Below, piece after piece: positions 1-5,966 of a stretch of 6,136 nt of DNA; within the stretch, counting starts at the first letter, position 1; the number at the start of each line of letters is the position of its first letter. Origin of the DNA: Lachnospiraceae bacterium (GTDB lineage: Bacteria > Bacillota_A > Clostridia > Lachnospirales > Lachnospiraceae). The stretch spans positions 1-6,136 of the forward strand of contig JAGATU010000026.1 in NCBI GenBank assembly GCA_017621115.1, written 5' to 3'. The notes below the pieces were generated by a model. It saw only the letters and a list, made by a program, of their open reading frames with translations. It had not been told where the DNA came from and searched no databases. A program made the translations under genes and the position numbers.

Positions 1-1
1 G

Positions 2-1645
2 ATTTTCAAGAGATTATATGACCAGGGTGATATCTATAAGGATGCATACGAAGGACTTTACTGTACTCCTTGTGAATCTTTCTGGACAGAGTCCCAGCTC
101 GTAGAGGGTAAATGCCCTGACTGTGGCAGAGAAGTTAAGCCTGCCAAAGAAGAAGCATACTTCTTTAAAATGAGCAAATATGCAGACAGATTGATTGAGC
201 ATATCAATACGCATCCGGAATTTATCCAGCCGGTATCCCGTAAAAATGAGATGATGAACAACTTCTTATTACCGGGGCTTCAGGATTTATGCGTATCCCG
301 TACTTCTTTCAAATGGGGTATTCCGGTTGATTTTGATGACAAGCATGTTGTTTATGTTTGGCTGGATGCACTTACCAACTACATCACCGGTATCGGATAC
401 GATGCGGAAGGTAACAGCACAGACCAGTACAAGAAGAACTGGCCTGCAGATTTACATCTGATTGGTAAGGATATTATCCGTTTCCATACATTGTATTGGC
501 CAATCTTCTTAATGGCACTCGGCGAACCGCTTCCGAAGCAGATATTCGGACATCCGTGGTTATTACAGGGTGACGGTAAGATGAGTAAGTCAAAAGGTAA
601 TGTACTTTATGCAGATGACCTTGTAGAGTTCTTTGGCGTAGATGCAGTACGTTACTTTGTCCTTCATGAGATGCCGTTTGAAAATGACGGTGTGATTTCA
701 TGGGAACTTATGGTGGAACGTATGAATTCCGACCTTGCCAATACACTTGGTAACCTTGTTAACAGAACCATCTCCATGTCCAATAAGTACTTTGGCGGCG
801 TGGTAGCTGACAAGGGTGTAGCAGAAGCAGTAGATGAAGATTTAAAGGCAACCGTTCTTGCAGCTTATGACAAAGTGGAAGCTAAGATGGACGGACTTCG
901 TGTTGCGGATGCTTTGACAGAGATTTTTGCTATCTTTAAGCGTTGTAACAAATATATTGATGAGACAGAACCATGGGTACTTGCTAAGGATGAAGCAAAG
1001 GCTGACAGATTATCAACTGTTCTTTATAACTTGGTGGAAGGTATCATGATTGGTACTTCTTTACTTGAGCCATTCATGCCTGAAACAGCACAGAAGATTG
1101 CTGCCCAGTTAAATGCAGACATCCGCGGATTTGAAGAACTTAACGTATTCGGTAAATATGTATCAGGAACCAAGGTGACAGAGAAACCTGAGATTTTATT
1201 TGCAAGACTGGATGTTAAGGAAGTAGTTGAAAAGGCAGAAGCATTATATGCTTCCCGTGCGCAGGGAGATGCCAAAGAGGAAGAAGACGCAGAACCTGTA
1301 ATTGATATTGAGGCTAAGCCTGAGATTTCTTATGAAGACTTTGATAAATTACAGTTCCGTGTAGGTAAGATTATCGCATGTGAAGAAGTTCCGAAGTCTA
1401 AGAAATTACTCTGCTCACAGGTTAAAATCGGAAGCGAAGTAAAGCAGATTGTATCCGGTATTAAGCAACATTACAGTGCAGAAGAAATGGTTGGTAAGAA
1501 GGTTCTTGTACTGACCAACTTAAAACCTGCCAAACTTGCAGGTGTATTATCCGAAGGTATGCTTCTTTGCGCAGAAGATGCGGATGGTAATCTTGCACTT
1601 ATGGCACCGGAAAAAGATATGCCGGCAGGAGCTGAAGTCTGCTAA
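2..1645 (+). CDS. metG: Methionine--tRNA ligase (MetRS), 5'-truncated by the window edge
   Basis: Cytoplasmic enzyme that charges tRNA-Met with methionine using ATP. The reading frame is open from base 2, so the real start lies upstream; the ATG at 170 is internal. 547 codons are present, and the missing N-terminus would carry the HIGH motif. Visible landmarks in order are: a four-cysteine zinc knuckle in the connective-peptide domain (CTPC at 62-73, CPDC at 113-124); the segment VWLDALTNY, typical of the methionine pocket; the class I KMSKS signature at 578-592; the helical anticodon-binding domain with NKYIDETEPW; an acidic linker around 1270-1310; and a C-terminal OB-fold tRNA-binding domain (about 1330-1640, starting near FDKLQFRVGKII). 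The fused C-terminal domain is usual for Firmicute MetRS. No terminator follows, and a hydrolase gene begins 32 nt downstream, so read-through is plausible. Identification is very secure. Confidence 0.98.
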   Translation: MFKRLYDQGDIYKDAYEGLYCTPCESFWTESQLVEGKCPDCGREVKPAKEEAYFFKMSKYADRLIEHINTHPEFIQPVSRKNEMMNNFLLPGLQDLCVSRTSFKWGIPVDFDDKHVVYVWLDALTNYITGIGYDAEGNSTDQYKKNWPADLHLIGKDIIRFHTLYWPIFLMALGEPLPKQIFGHPWLLQGDGKMSKSKGNVLYADDLVEFFGVDAVRYFVLHEMPFENDGVISWELMVERMNSDLANTLGNLVNRTISMSNKYFGGVVADKGVAEAVDEDLKATVLAAYDKVEAKMDGLRVADALTEIFAIFKRCNKYIDETEPWVLAKDEAKADRLSTVLYNLVEGIMIGTSLLEPFMPETAQKIAAQLNADIRGFEELNVFGKYVSGTKVTEKPEILFARLDVKEVVEKAEALYASRAQGDAKEEEDAEPVIDIEAKPEISYEDFDKLQFRVGKIIACEEVPKSKKLLCSQVKIGSEVKQIVSGIKQHYSAEEMVGKKVLVLTNLKPAKLAGVLSEGMLLCAEDADGNLALMAPEKDMPAGAEVC

Positions 1646-1677
1646 TGTGAGCGGCATTTGAAAGGCATTCATAGAGT

Positions 1678-2604
1678 ATGAGAAAAGAAGAGTTCTACTA
1701 CGATTCGTTTTGTAATACAAATAAAATACATGCAGTAAAGTGGGTTCCTGAGGGAACCCCGCTTTGTATTGTCCAAATTGTGCATGGTATGGCGGAGCAC
1801 ATGGGACGCTATGAGGAATTTGCGGCATTTTTGACAGAGCGTAATATTCTTGTTGTCGGCGAAGATCTTCTTGGACACGGACTGTCCATGGGAGAGAATC
1901 CGCCCGGTTATTTTTGTGAAAAGAATCCCGGGAAGGTGTTGGTTGAAGACGTGCGCACACTTAAGAATATCGTGCGTGCTGAATATCCGGGTATTCCGTG
2001 TATATTGTTCGGACATAGCATGGGCTCGTTTATTGTGAGGAATTTTGTTCATACATACAGTGAAGAAGTGGATGGAGCAATCCTATCGGGAACGGGAATG
2101 CTTCCAAAGGCACTTTTGAATGTTTTAAATATTATATTAAAAATTACGACAGCATTGCGCGGACCCCGTCATGTTAGTCCGTTTATTAATAAGCTCGCCT
2201 TTGGCGGATATATGAAAAGGATAAAGAACCCTAAGACGGAGTCTGACTGGCTGACAACGGATGAGGCGTGTGTGCAGATATTTTTAGATGACCCGCTTTG
2301 CGGATTTTCCCTTACGCTGAATGGATTTAAAGGCATGGCAGAACTTATTAGAGGTCTTTATGACAGGGAAAAGATAGTGCTTATGGACAAAGATTTTCCG
2401 ATGTGTTTCTTTTTTGGTGAAGAAGATCCCGTGGGCGATTTTGGGGTAACGGCATATAAATCATACAGAATGTATTCGGATGCCGGAATGAAAAGGGTTT
2501 CCAATAAGGCGTATCCCGGAAAACGACATGAATTATTACACGAGGATATCCGGGAAAAGGTAATGCAGGATATTTTTGAGTGGATAGGAAAGGTAATAAA
2601 ATGA
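1678..2604 (+). CDS. Alpha/beta hydrolase, monoacylglycerol lipase / lysophospholipase-like (Hydrolase_4 / S33 type)
   Basis: A 308-residue serine hydrolase of the family that includes monoacylglycerol lipases and lysophospholipases. Visible elements are the oxyanion-side HGMAEHMGRY segment (His36-Gly37), EDLLGHGLS, the nucleophile elbow GHSMG (Ser114), an acid residue in GEEDPVGD (Asp250) and the C-terminal KRHELLHE (His284). These form a complete predicted Ser-Asp-His triad. A hydrophobic stretch near residues 140-160 (LLNVLNIILKI) lies in the expected cap/lid region and could bind lipid. There is no signal peptide, so the enzyme is probably cytoplasmic. An in-frame stop at 1672 forces a start after it, and ATG 1678 fits the family N-terminus. 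Its ribosome site is weak (GAAAGG at 1660-1665, 12 nt away). The stop codon overlaps the next start as ATGA, implying translational coupling with the DUF1002 gene. The substrate (monoglyceride, lysolipid or another ester) cannot be told from sequence. Confidence 0.9.
   Translation: MRKEEFYYDSFCNTNKIHAVKWVPEGTPLCIVQIVHGMAEHMGRYEEFAAFLTERNILVVGEDLLGHGLSMGENPPGYFCEKNPGKVLVEDVRTLKNIVRAEYPGIPCILFGHSMGSFIVRNFVHTYSEEVDGAILSGTGMLPKALLNVLNIILKITTALRGPRHVSPFINKLAFGGYMKRIKNPKTESDWLTTDEACVQIFLDDPLCGFSLTLNGFKGMAELIRGLYDREKIVLMDKDFPMCFFFGEEDPVGDFGVTAYKSYRMYSDAGMKRVSNKAYPGKRHELLHEDIREKVMQDIFEWIGKVIK
2586..2593 (+). promoter_or_regulatory. Ribosome binding site fixing the DUF1002 gene start
   Basis: AGGAAAGG lies 7 nt before ATG 2601. 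This favours ATG 2601 over the in-frame GTG at 2580, because only the ATG start puts the positively charged N-terminus (MKR) directly ahead of the hydrophobic signal-peptide core. Confidence 0.75.
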
Positions 2605-3500
2605 AAAGATTTGCAATTGTACTTTCGGTTATGATGCTTGTAATGGGATTCGGTATGACTGCTTTCGCAGCACCGTCCAAGGATACGGTTGTGGCGCTTG
2701 GCGCGGATTTGACGGCAGAGCAGAGAGCAACTGTATTGGAACTTATGGAACTGACGGAGGAAGATTTGTCAGAATGTACCGTAATTTCCATTACCAATGA
2801 GATGGAGCACCAATATCTGGATGCATATATTGATCCGTCCGTAATCGGAACCAAGTCGTTATCCAGTGTCATTCTGCGTAAAGCAGATAAAGGAAACGGT
2901 GTGCTTGTTACAACTAAAAATATTAATTACTGCACAACAGGTATGTATCGTAATGCTTTGTTGACGGCGGGATTGGAAGATACGGATGTGCTGGTAGTCG
3001 GCCCGACCAAAATTTCGGGAACGGCAGCACTTATCGGTGCAGTAAAAGCGTATGAGCAGGTTTCCGGAGAAATCGTATCCGACAAAGTTCTGGATACGGC
3101 AATGGATGAAATGATTACTACCGGAGAGATTGCGGAAGGCGAAAACAGCGAGGAAATCGAAGAACTGATTGCGTTTATTAAGGCAAAACTGGCAGCCGGA
3201 GACTTGGCAACGGACCAGGATATTCAGGAAGCAATTAAAGAAGGTGAAGAAAAATTCAGCGTATCACTGACAGATGAAGAAAAAGAAAAGATTCTTCAGG
3301 TGATGCATAAAATCAAAGAACTCGGACTGGATCCGGAAAAACTTCTTGATCAGGCCAAGGATTTATATGCAAAGTATGGAGATGAATTGATTAACAATGC
3401 TGAAGAAGTTATCAAAAAATCCTTTAAGGACAGTGTTTCCAATTTCTTCTCTGATATGGGTTCTACAGTAAAGAACTTTTTTACTAATTTATTTTCATAG
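2601..3500 (+). CDS. Secreted DUF1002 (YpuA-like) protein of unknown function
   Basis: A 299-residue protein resembling the DUF1002 / YpuA family of Firmicutes, whose biochemical role is not established. Residues 1-23 form a classical signal peptide: MKR, a methionine-rich hydrophobic core, then TAFA before AP. There is no lipobox cysteine, so it should be exported and released or cell-wall associated rather than lipid-anchored. Family-like segments are VALGADLTAEQ near the mature N-terminus, the ITNEMEHQYLDAYI region, IGTKSLSSV, and GMYRNALLTAGLEDTDVLVVGP followed by ISGTAALIGA. From about residue 175 the protein becomes acidic and helical (EEIEELI, DEEKEKILQVMHKIKEL). The last 23 residues are rich in Phe (SNFF, KNFF, NLFS) and look like an amphipathic helix. 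It overlaps the upstream hydrolase by 4 nt (ATGA), and a GNAT gene starts 10 nt downstream. Family assignment is from recognised sequence pattern, not a search. Confidence 0.92.
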   Translation: MKRFAIVLSVMMLVMGFGMTAFAAPSKDTVVALGADLTAEQRATVLELMELTEEDLSECTVISITNEMEHQYLDAYIDPSVIGTKSLSSVILRKADKGNGVLVTTKNINYCTTGMYRNALLTAGLEDTDVLVVGPTKISGTAALIGAVKAYEQVSGEIVSDKVLDTAMDEMITTGEIAEGENSEEIEELIAFIKAKLAAGDLATDQDIQEAIKEGEEKFSVSLTDEEKEKILQVMHKIKELGLDPEKLLDQAKDLYAKYGDELINNAEEVIKKSFKDSVSNFFSDMGSTVKNFFTNLFS

Positions 3501-3510
3501 AGGATAATGA

Positions 3511-3987
3511 ATGGAAACAGATGCTCTGGTTGTAATCCGTAAGGCTGTGGCTGAGGATTGGGATAATGCAATGGAACTGGCATTCCGTGTGTTTCTGAAA
3601 TATGAAGCCGAGGAATACGGAACGGAAGGGACACGGAATTTTGCACAGTTTCTGACGGACGAAGATTTAAAAAAGATGTTTTTAGCGGGAGAATATCTTT
3701 TGTTTGTGGCAGAAACAGAAGGTAAATTGGTAGGGCTGATTTCTCTTCGGAGTAAAAATCACATTTCGCTTTTGTTTGTGGATGAAAAATACCACCGGAA
3801 GGGAATCGGGACTGCGCTTGTTAAGCATCTTCAGGAATATATGCTGCAGAACACAAAGCAGCAGAAACTAACGGTATTTGCGTCTCCTTACGGAGTGCCG
3901 TTTTACCATAAAACCGGATTTGCGGATATAGGCAAAGAAACCCGCAAAGACGGCATTATATATACCCCTATGGAATTCTATTTATAG
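3511..3987 (+). CDS. GNAT family N-acetyltransferase
   Basis: A 158-residue single-domain Gcn5-related acetyltransferase that would transfer an acetyl group from acetyl-CoA to an unknown amine. Strand beta-4 and motif A are clear: HISLLFVDEKYHRKGIGTAL, with the CoA pyrophosphate-binding loop His95-Arg-Lys-Gly98-Ile-Gly100. His replaces the more common Gln/Arg at the first loop position. Motif B appears as VPFYHKTGFADIGKE, with Tyr132 in the usual place for the general acid. The length is normal and no signal peptide is present, so it is cytoplasmic. The start ATG 3511 has AGAGGA at 3499-3504 upstream, overlapping the stop of the DUF1002 gene, which implies co-transcription. The acceptor could be a small molecule, a peptide or a protein terminus; nothing in the sequence decides this. 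Confidence 0.93.
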   Translation: METDALVVIRKAVAEDWDNAMELAFRVFLKYEAEEYGTEGTRNFAQFLTDEDLKKMFLAGEYLLFVAETEGKLVGLISLRSKNHISLLFVDEKYHRKGIGTALVKHLQEYMLQNTKQQKLTVFASPYGVPFYHKTGFADIGKETRKDGIIYTPMEFYL

Positions 3988-4003
3988 AGGATAGGGGAAT
4001 GCG

Positions 4004-4132
4004 GTGGTTAAACGTTTTATATTTTTCGTAAAAGCGGATAAAAAGCGTTTACAAAAGAAGATGAGACGTACTATAATTACTGTGTATACTCATTTAATGG
4101 TTACAAATGTACGAGGGTTGCATGAATTTTAG
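4004..4132 (+). CDS. Possible small basic ORF of 42 codons (doubtful)
   Basis: A GTG at 4004 with AGGGG at 3993-3997 (6-nt spacing) opens a 42-residue frame ending in TAG at 4130. The peptide begins VKRFIFFVKADKKRLQKKM and is rich in Lys/Arg (KADKKRLQKKMRRT), with no hydrophobic span long enough for a membrane helix. It begins 16 nt after the GNAT stop and overlaps the diguanylate cyclase start at 4122 by 11 nt in another frame, an arrangement that would allow coupling. I recognise no family. Against it, the same stretch contains a near-consensus promoter (4048-4077), and short open frames occur by chance in AT-rich DNA. It is recorded as a candidate only. Confidence 0.22.
   Translation: MVKRFIFFVKADKKRLQKKMRRTIITVYTHLMVTNVRGLHEF
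4048..4077 (+). promoter_or_regulatory. Predicted sigma-A promoter of the diguanylate cyclase gene
   Basis: TTTACA at 4048-4053 (one mismatch to TTGACA) and a perfect TATAAT at 4072-4077 are separated by 18 nt. Transcription would start near 4084, giving a short leader of about 38 nt before ATG 4122. The 134-nt gap after the GNAT gene is otherwise large for this compact region, which agrees with a separate transcription unit for the cyclase. Confidence 0.7.
4113..4116 (+). promoter_or_regulatory. Ribosome binding site choosing ATG 4122 for the cyclase
   Basis: GAGG lies 5 nt before ATG 4122, whereas the alternative in-frame ATG at 4107 has no purine-rich site upstream. Choosing 4122 removes five residues (MYEGC) from the N-terminus and leaves a short basic cytoplasmic segment before the first membrane helix. 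Confidence 0.55.
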
Positions 4133-5696
4133 GGGAAAAATAAACAAACAGTACAACTCCATACAAGATGATAATCGAAGAACCGGTGTAATGCGTTGGG
4201 GAATGGCATTCGGAATTCTTATTTTTGTTATTGCTGTTATGGTTACAAACTTTACGGTTGTCAGCCGTAGCGAAGCATATAAGTCGATTGAGAGTGCTTT
4301 GATTTTGCAAAGTGATATCTATGCCCGTGATATAGCGTACAGAATGAAACTGGCATACAGTGCGGCCAATTCGGTGGCAGGTATTATGTCTGATAAGGAA
4401 ATGTACAACACGGATGACGTGGCATGGTATGCCCATACTCTAATGGAGACACAGGATACGGTCTACATGGTTATTATTGCGGACAATGCGGGAACCGGAT
4501 TTACTGATGGGGGTCAGCGTGTAGACATTTCGGACATGGATTATTTTGTGGTTTCGCGTAATTCCGGTTATTTTATTACGGAAGATGACGGAATATTACA
4601 TAACCGTGCTTATGTCATGACGGTGCCGTATTATCAGGATGGTATCAGTGAAGGTACTATTTACATGTTTATTTCCGCTGAGAAAATGGCGGAACTGGTA
4701 CCTACAGACGGATATGATTTGCGGGCTTCTTTTGCTCTTTGTGATATTAAGGGTAACCTATTGGCCAAAATAGGAAAGGAAACGGCTTTCCTTGAAAACG
4801 ACCAATTTGTGGAGACCTTGCAGAATGCAGAATTTTTGGATGAGAAGTTGACGGCATCCCGGATTCTGACACGTTTTGGTAATATGTCTAAGTTTGCTTT
4901 TGGAGCTAATTACAAAGGAGAACAGAAGACATTTGTCAGTGTGCCGCTCGGAATCAGTGACTGGCAGTATGTGACTATTTTGAGTTCGGATTATGTCAGC
5001 CATATGGTGGAACAGGAATGGAAAACGGCAAGGGATATGACCCTTCAGCTGGGAGTTGTGGCGGCTATATTTGTTCTTTTGATTGTGGTAATTTCCATTA
5101 TCAATAAGATTAAATATAATGAGCGTAGTAAGGAACTGGCTAATAAAGCGGATACCGACCAGCTTACAGGCTTGAATAACAAGATTGCTACGGAGCGCAA
5201 GATTCAAGAATACATTGAACAGAACCCGAATAAGCAATGTCTGTTCTTCCTGTTTGATATTGATAATTTTAAAAAGATTAATGATACTTTGGGACATGCA
5301 TTCGGTGATGAGGTGTTAAGGTCCTTGGGAAGCCAGCTTAGTAATGAATTCCGTGTTACGGATATTATCGGGCGTACCGGCGGAGATGAATTTATTTTGT
5401 TCCTCAAGGATATTAAGTCGGATGAGATTCTGGAAAAAGAGGCAAGGCGTCTGGTTAATTTCTTTCATAATTTCCAGGCCGGCGAATACGTTAAATATTC
5501 GGCAACGTCCAGTATCGGTGCAACTGTATATCCAAGGGATGCCAAGGACTATAACGGATTGTATAAGGCGGCGGACAGTGCATTGTATGAAGCCAAACGT
5601 CAGGGTAAAAACAGGATGGTATTTTATAATGATTCCATGGAAGCTATTACCCCGGGCGTAAAAAAAGCCACACCGATAGACAGTGATATGAATTAA
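4122..5696 (+). CDS. Membrane-bound diguanylate cyclase with extracytoplasmic Cache-like sensor and GGDEF domain
   Basis: A 524-residue enzyme predicted to make cyclic di-GMP from two GTP. The layout is: basic cytoplasmic tail (1-25); membrane helix 1 (about 26-47, MAFGILIFVIAVMV); extracytoplasmic sensor of about 260 residues (48-305) with double-Cache character, including IIADNAGTGFTDGG, DISDMDYF, ITEDDGILHNRAYVMTVPYY and SVPLGISDWQYVTI; membrane helix 2 (about 310-331); a short linker; and GGDEF from DTDQLTGLNN (344 on). FFLFDIDNFKKINDTLGH carries the first metal/GTP Asp. The catalytic signature GGDEF is intact at 420-424, and RVTD (411-414) sits exactly five residues upstream, the RxxD product-inhibition site. 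No EAL or HD-GYP domain is attached. An extracellular small molecule sensed by the Cache part probably controls cyclase activity, but the ligand is not predictable. Its own promoter and a strong terminator suggest a monocistronic unit. ATG 4107 is the alternative start. Confidence 0.95.
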   Translation: MNFRGKINKQYNSIQDDNRRTGVMRWGMAFGILIFVIAVMVTNFTVVSRSEAYKSIESALILQSDIYARDIAYRMKLAYSAANSVAGIMSDKEMYNTDDVAWYAHTLMETQDTVYMVIIADNAGTGFTDGGQRVDISDMDYFVVSRNSGYFITEDDGILHNRAYVMTVPYYQDGISEGTIYMFISAEKMAELVPTDGYDLRASFALCDIKGNLLAKIGKETAFLENDQFVETLQNAEFLDEKLTASRILTRFGNMSKFAFGANYKGEQKTFVSVPLGISDWQYVTILSSDYVSHMVEQEWKTARDMTLQLGVVAAIFVLLIVVISIINKIKYNERSKELANKADTDQLTGLNNKIATERKIQEYIEQNPNKQCLFFLFDIDNFKKINDTLGHAFGDEVLRSLGSQLSNEFRVTDIIGRTGGDEFILFLKDIKSDEILEKEARRLVNFFHNFQAGEYVKYSATSSIGATVYPRDAKDYNGLYKAADSALYEAKRQGKNRMVFYNDSMEAITPGVKKATPIDSDMN

Positions 5697-5699
5697 TAT

Positions 5700-5736
5700 A
5701 AATAAACTTCGGAGGTCATCCGAAGTTTATTTTTTT
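5700..5736 (+). terminator. Rho-independent terminator after the diguanylate cyclase
   Basis: AATAAACTTCGG (5701-5712) pairs perfectly with CCGAAGTTTATT (5720-5731). An extra A-T pair at each end of the arm gives about 14 bp around a 5-nt loop (GGTCA). The 3' arm runs straight into seven T residues (5730-5736). The hairpin begins 4 nt after the cyclase stop codon. The A-rich 5' arm may give weak termination on the other strand too. Confidence 0.93.
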
Positions 5737-5770
5737 AGGAGGCAGGACACATCGGATTTTTGCCTGTATC

Positions 5771-5857
5771 TGTACAAAATGCATAATGAAAAAACACGGG
5801 GATGTCCAAAGTGCCCAAAGAAAGAAAAATAAAAATGGGAACTAAGCATTTTTGACA
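5771..5857. repeat. Imperfect inverted repeat in the intergenic region before the ABC ATPase gene
   Basis: TGTACAAAATGCATAA (5771-5786) matches the reverse complement of CTAAGCATTTTTGACA (5842-5857) at 12 of 16 positions. The arms are about 55 nt apart, and the right arm covers the upstream candidate -35 box. It could be a pair of operator half-sites, a structured leader or chance in AT-rich DNA. The DNA between the arms holds no convincing gene; it is A-rich and contains two CCAAAG hexamers 9 nt apart (5806 and 5815). Confidence 0.35.
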
Positions 5858-5882
5858 AGTATTAAGAAAAACTTTGTGTAAT
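5852..5882 (+). promoter_or_regulatory. Candidate upstream promoter (P1) of the ABC ATPase gene
   Basis: A perfect TTGACA at 5852-5857 is followed 19 nt later by TGTAAT (5877-5882, one mismatch). The 19-nt spacing is longer than ideal, so this could be a weak or activator-dependent promoter, or a -35-like sequence without function. Confidence 0.42.
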
Positions 5883-5889
5883 TGTGGCA

Positions 5890-5918
5890 TAGTCAAGTGT
5901 TGGCCGATTCGCTATACT
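5890..5918 (+). promoter_or_regulatory. Candidate proximal promoter (P2) of the ABC ATPase gene
   Basis: TAGTCA at 5890-5895 (four of six matches) and TATACT at 5913-5918 (five of six) are separated by the optimal 17 nt. Transcription would start near 5925 and leave a leader of about 42 nt that contains a small hairpin and the ribosome site. The good -10 box and spacing make this the likelier of the two promoters. Confidence 0.55.
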
Positions 5919-5930
5919 AGCAACAGAGAT

Positions 5931-5944
5931 TCGGGGTATCCCGA
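5931..5944 (+). other. Small hairpin in the leader of the ABC ATPase mRNA
   Basis: TCGGG (5931-5935) and CCCGA (5940-5944) can form a 5-bp GC-rich stem around a GTAT tetraloop. It would lie at the 5' end of the P2 transcript, 7 nt before the AGGAGG site. It has no T-run, so it is not a terminator. It may stabilise the 5' end of the mRNA, or as DNA it may be an operator palindrome overlapping the initially transcribed region. Confidence 0.4.
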
Positions 5945-5951
5945 GAATTTT

Positions 5952-5957
5952 AGGAGG
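5952..5957 (+). promoter_or_regulatory. Consensus ribosome binding site of the ABC ATPase gene
   Basis: A perfect AGGAGG lies 9 nt before ATG 5967. This is the strongest ribosome site attached to a gene in the window and suggests high translation. Confidence 0.88.
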
Positions 5958-5966
5958 ATTTTTAGA

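Noticed and set aside
170..172. ATG 170 as the start of metG
   Set aside because: The frame is open to base 2, and the upstream codons encode the conserved zinc-knuckle region of MetRS, so the gene starts outside the window.
1850..2038. Plus-strand open frame inside the hydrolase gene
   Set aside because: It is an out-of-frame shadow of the hydrolase coding sequence, whose catalytic motifs fix the true frame.
2580..2600. GTG 2580 as start of the DUF1002 gene
   Set aside because: It would put seven charged/polar residues ahead of a canonical signal peptide and leave AGGAAAGG inside the gene; ATG 2601 with the ATGA overlap fits better.
4010..4050. Imperfect inverted repeat AAACG ... CGTTT after the GNAT gene as a terminator
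   Set aside because: The stem is only about 5 bp with a long AT-rich loop, and no T-run follows the right arm. It is too weak to call a terminator; the right arm instead overlaps the cyclase -35 box.
4758..5297. Long minus-strand open frame inside the cyclase gene
   Set aside because: It lies wholly opposite the recognisable sensor/GGDEF coding sequence, with low-complexity composition and no family motifs; a shadow frame.
5740..5765. AGGCA ... TGCCT possible hairpin after the terminator
   Set aside because: A 5-bp stem with a 16-nt loop and nothing following it; expected by chance.
5779..5832. 17-codon ORF with a CPKC motif as a gene
   Set aside because: It has no ribosome site before ATG 5779, is very short, and lies in A-rich intergenic DNA; kept only as part of a finding.
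5737..5966. Possible c-di-GMP or other riboswitch in the intergenic region near the cyclase and ABC genes
   Set aside because: I looked for conserved riboswitch cores and multi-stem layout and saw none. The leader from the likelier promoter is only about 42 nt, too short for known aptamers plus an expression platform.
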